A stretch of 64,000 nt of DNA, from NCBI GenBank assembly GCA_030017655.1, contig JASEIM010000008.1:1-64000 (forward strand). The letters are read 5' to 3'. Source of the stretch: Methanobacterium sp. (GTDB lineage: Archaea; Methanobacteriota; Methanobacteria; Methanobacteriales; Methanobacteriaceae). A program made the translations under genes and the position numbers. The notes below the pieces were generated by a model. The model saw only the letters and a list, made by a program, of their open reading frames with translations. It was not told where the DNA came from and searched no databases. This document shows positions 63,445 through 64,000 of the stretch, piece by piece (the first letter of the stretch is position 1; every line of letters begins with the position of its first letter).

Positions 63445-64000
63445 ATGGTTTATACATATTAAAATATAATTTATTATCAGTAAGAGTTATTCTTGTTTTC
63501 ATTATTTGTAAAGTTTTCTTAATTTAAGTCTGCATAATGAAGCTGATATAAATACAGTAATATCAATTATTTTTCCACGTATAATGAATAGTTTTAGTCA
63601 TAAAAATAGTTATGGTTAGATTTTTTTATATGATTTTTCTAAAAATTACAGGCTTTTTTATGGTAACCATGGATTGTGGCATGCAAATAGTTGAATATAC
63701 TGAGTATATGATTTGCAAAGTTCAATATATTCAATTATAATTAATTTTTTATCATTAAATGTTGTATGCACAATTAATAATTTAATTAATGGTTATTATT
63801 TATTTTAAAATTTTTAAATTAGAAAAAGCAATATTAATACAAAAAATATATTAACTATTACAAATAAATAAATAGTTGAAGTTATGAGGAAATCGGGGAA
63901 TACTCATAACTTCCCTCCAATACTATAGATATGCATTATGTTGTAGTAATGTATATAATCCGCTGCATAAAGGATTTCCATACAAAAACTATGACTAAAA
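63445..64000. other. AT-rich end of window with a hairpin
   Basis: No gene is supportable in the last 556 bases. A perfect 11-base inverted repeat lies at 63878-63888 and 63903-63913 (GAAGTTATGAG/CTCATAACTTC, 14-base loop). On the minus strand a GGAGGG ribosome-like site adjoins an ATG in the arm. Confidence 0.45.

Noticed and set aside
1..64000. tRNA, rRNA or transposase genes
   Set aside because: I saw no cloverleaf-like GC-rich segments, no rRNA signatures and no intact transposase frames in the window.

Overview
The window looks like the chromosome of a methanogenic archaeon of the order Methanobacteriales, probably Methanobacterium or a close relative. The evidence is very AT-rich DNA with archaeal TATA boxes and strong Shine-Dalgarno sites, adhesin-like proteins built from right-handed beta-helix and DUF11 repeats, DUF166, DUF1616 and DUF2206 proteins, a CbiF-type cobalt-precorrin methyltransferase, and a possible pseudomurein-binding-repeat relic. 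I see no rRNA, tRNA, CRISPR array or intact insertion sequence.

Region 1 (1-8.0 kb) holds a RiPP-type locus on the minus strand. In transcription order it has an HPr-kinase-like protein, a PqqD-like leader-binding protein, a radical SAM/SPASM maturase, an unlisted 45-residue precursor with two core cysteines, and an S26 signal peptidase fused to a GNAT acetyltransferase. An NTP_transf_5 protein, a full ABC exporter, an ABC relic and a decayed MNT/HEPN pair accompany it. Region 2 (8.5-14.2 kb) is one giant secreted adhesin-like protein whose last 822 bp unit is duplicated and whose C-terminal anchor is missing.

Region 3 (14.2-20.5 kb) has the parts of a lasso-peptide cluster: a 40-residue precursor with a YxxP leader (14255-14377), a lasso cyclase of the asparagine-synthetase type lacking the N-terminal Cys, an HPr-kinase-like tailoring kinase, a B2 transglutaminase-like leader peptidase and a B1 PqqD-type protein. 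An MNT/HEPN pair and a second probable toxin-antitoxin pair are interleaved. Both precursors end in Thr-Ser and both loci carry an HPr-kinase homologue, which suggests C-terminal serine phosphorylation.

Region 4 (20.7-30 kb) encodes envelope proteins: a DUF1616 protein, small membrane and exported proteins, a TPR-CPBP protease, a dolichyl-phosphate-sugar-type glycosyltransferase and a second adhesin-like protein with a C-terminal anchor. Region 5 (30-56.6 kb) is mostly surface-glycan biosynthesis: dTDP-rhamnose genes (rmlD, A, C, B), a CDP-3,6-dideoxyhexose branch (rfbF, rfbG, rfbH and a cupin epimerase), a flippase, an acetyltransferase, three GT4 glycosyltransferases, a DUF2206 protein, a polysaccharide deacetylase and a second GT2 paralogue. 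Region 6 (56.6-64 kb) has a NikR-like regulator divergent from znuACB, envelope proteins and two response-regulator proteins, one carrying a degenerate histidine-kinase half.

A palindrome TGTGA-N6-TCACA (or a near match) occurs eight times. Seven copies lie in front of the first RiPP operon, the ABC exporter, both adhesins and a small membrane-protein operon. This points to a shared regulator of secreted and surface functions. The two RiPP loci and this operator set are the most novel content of the window.
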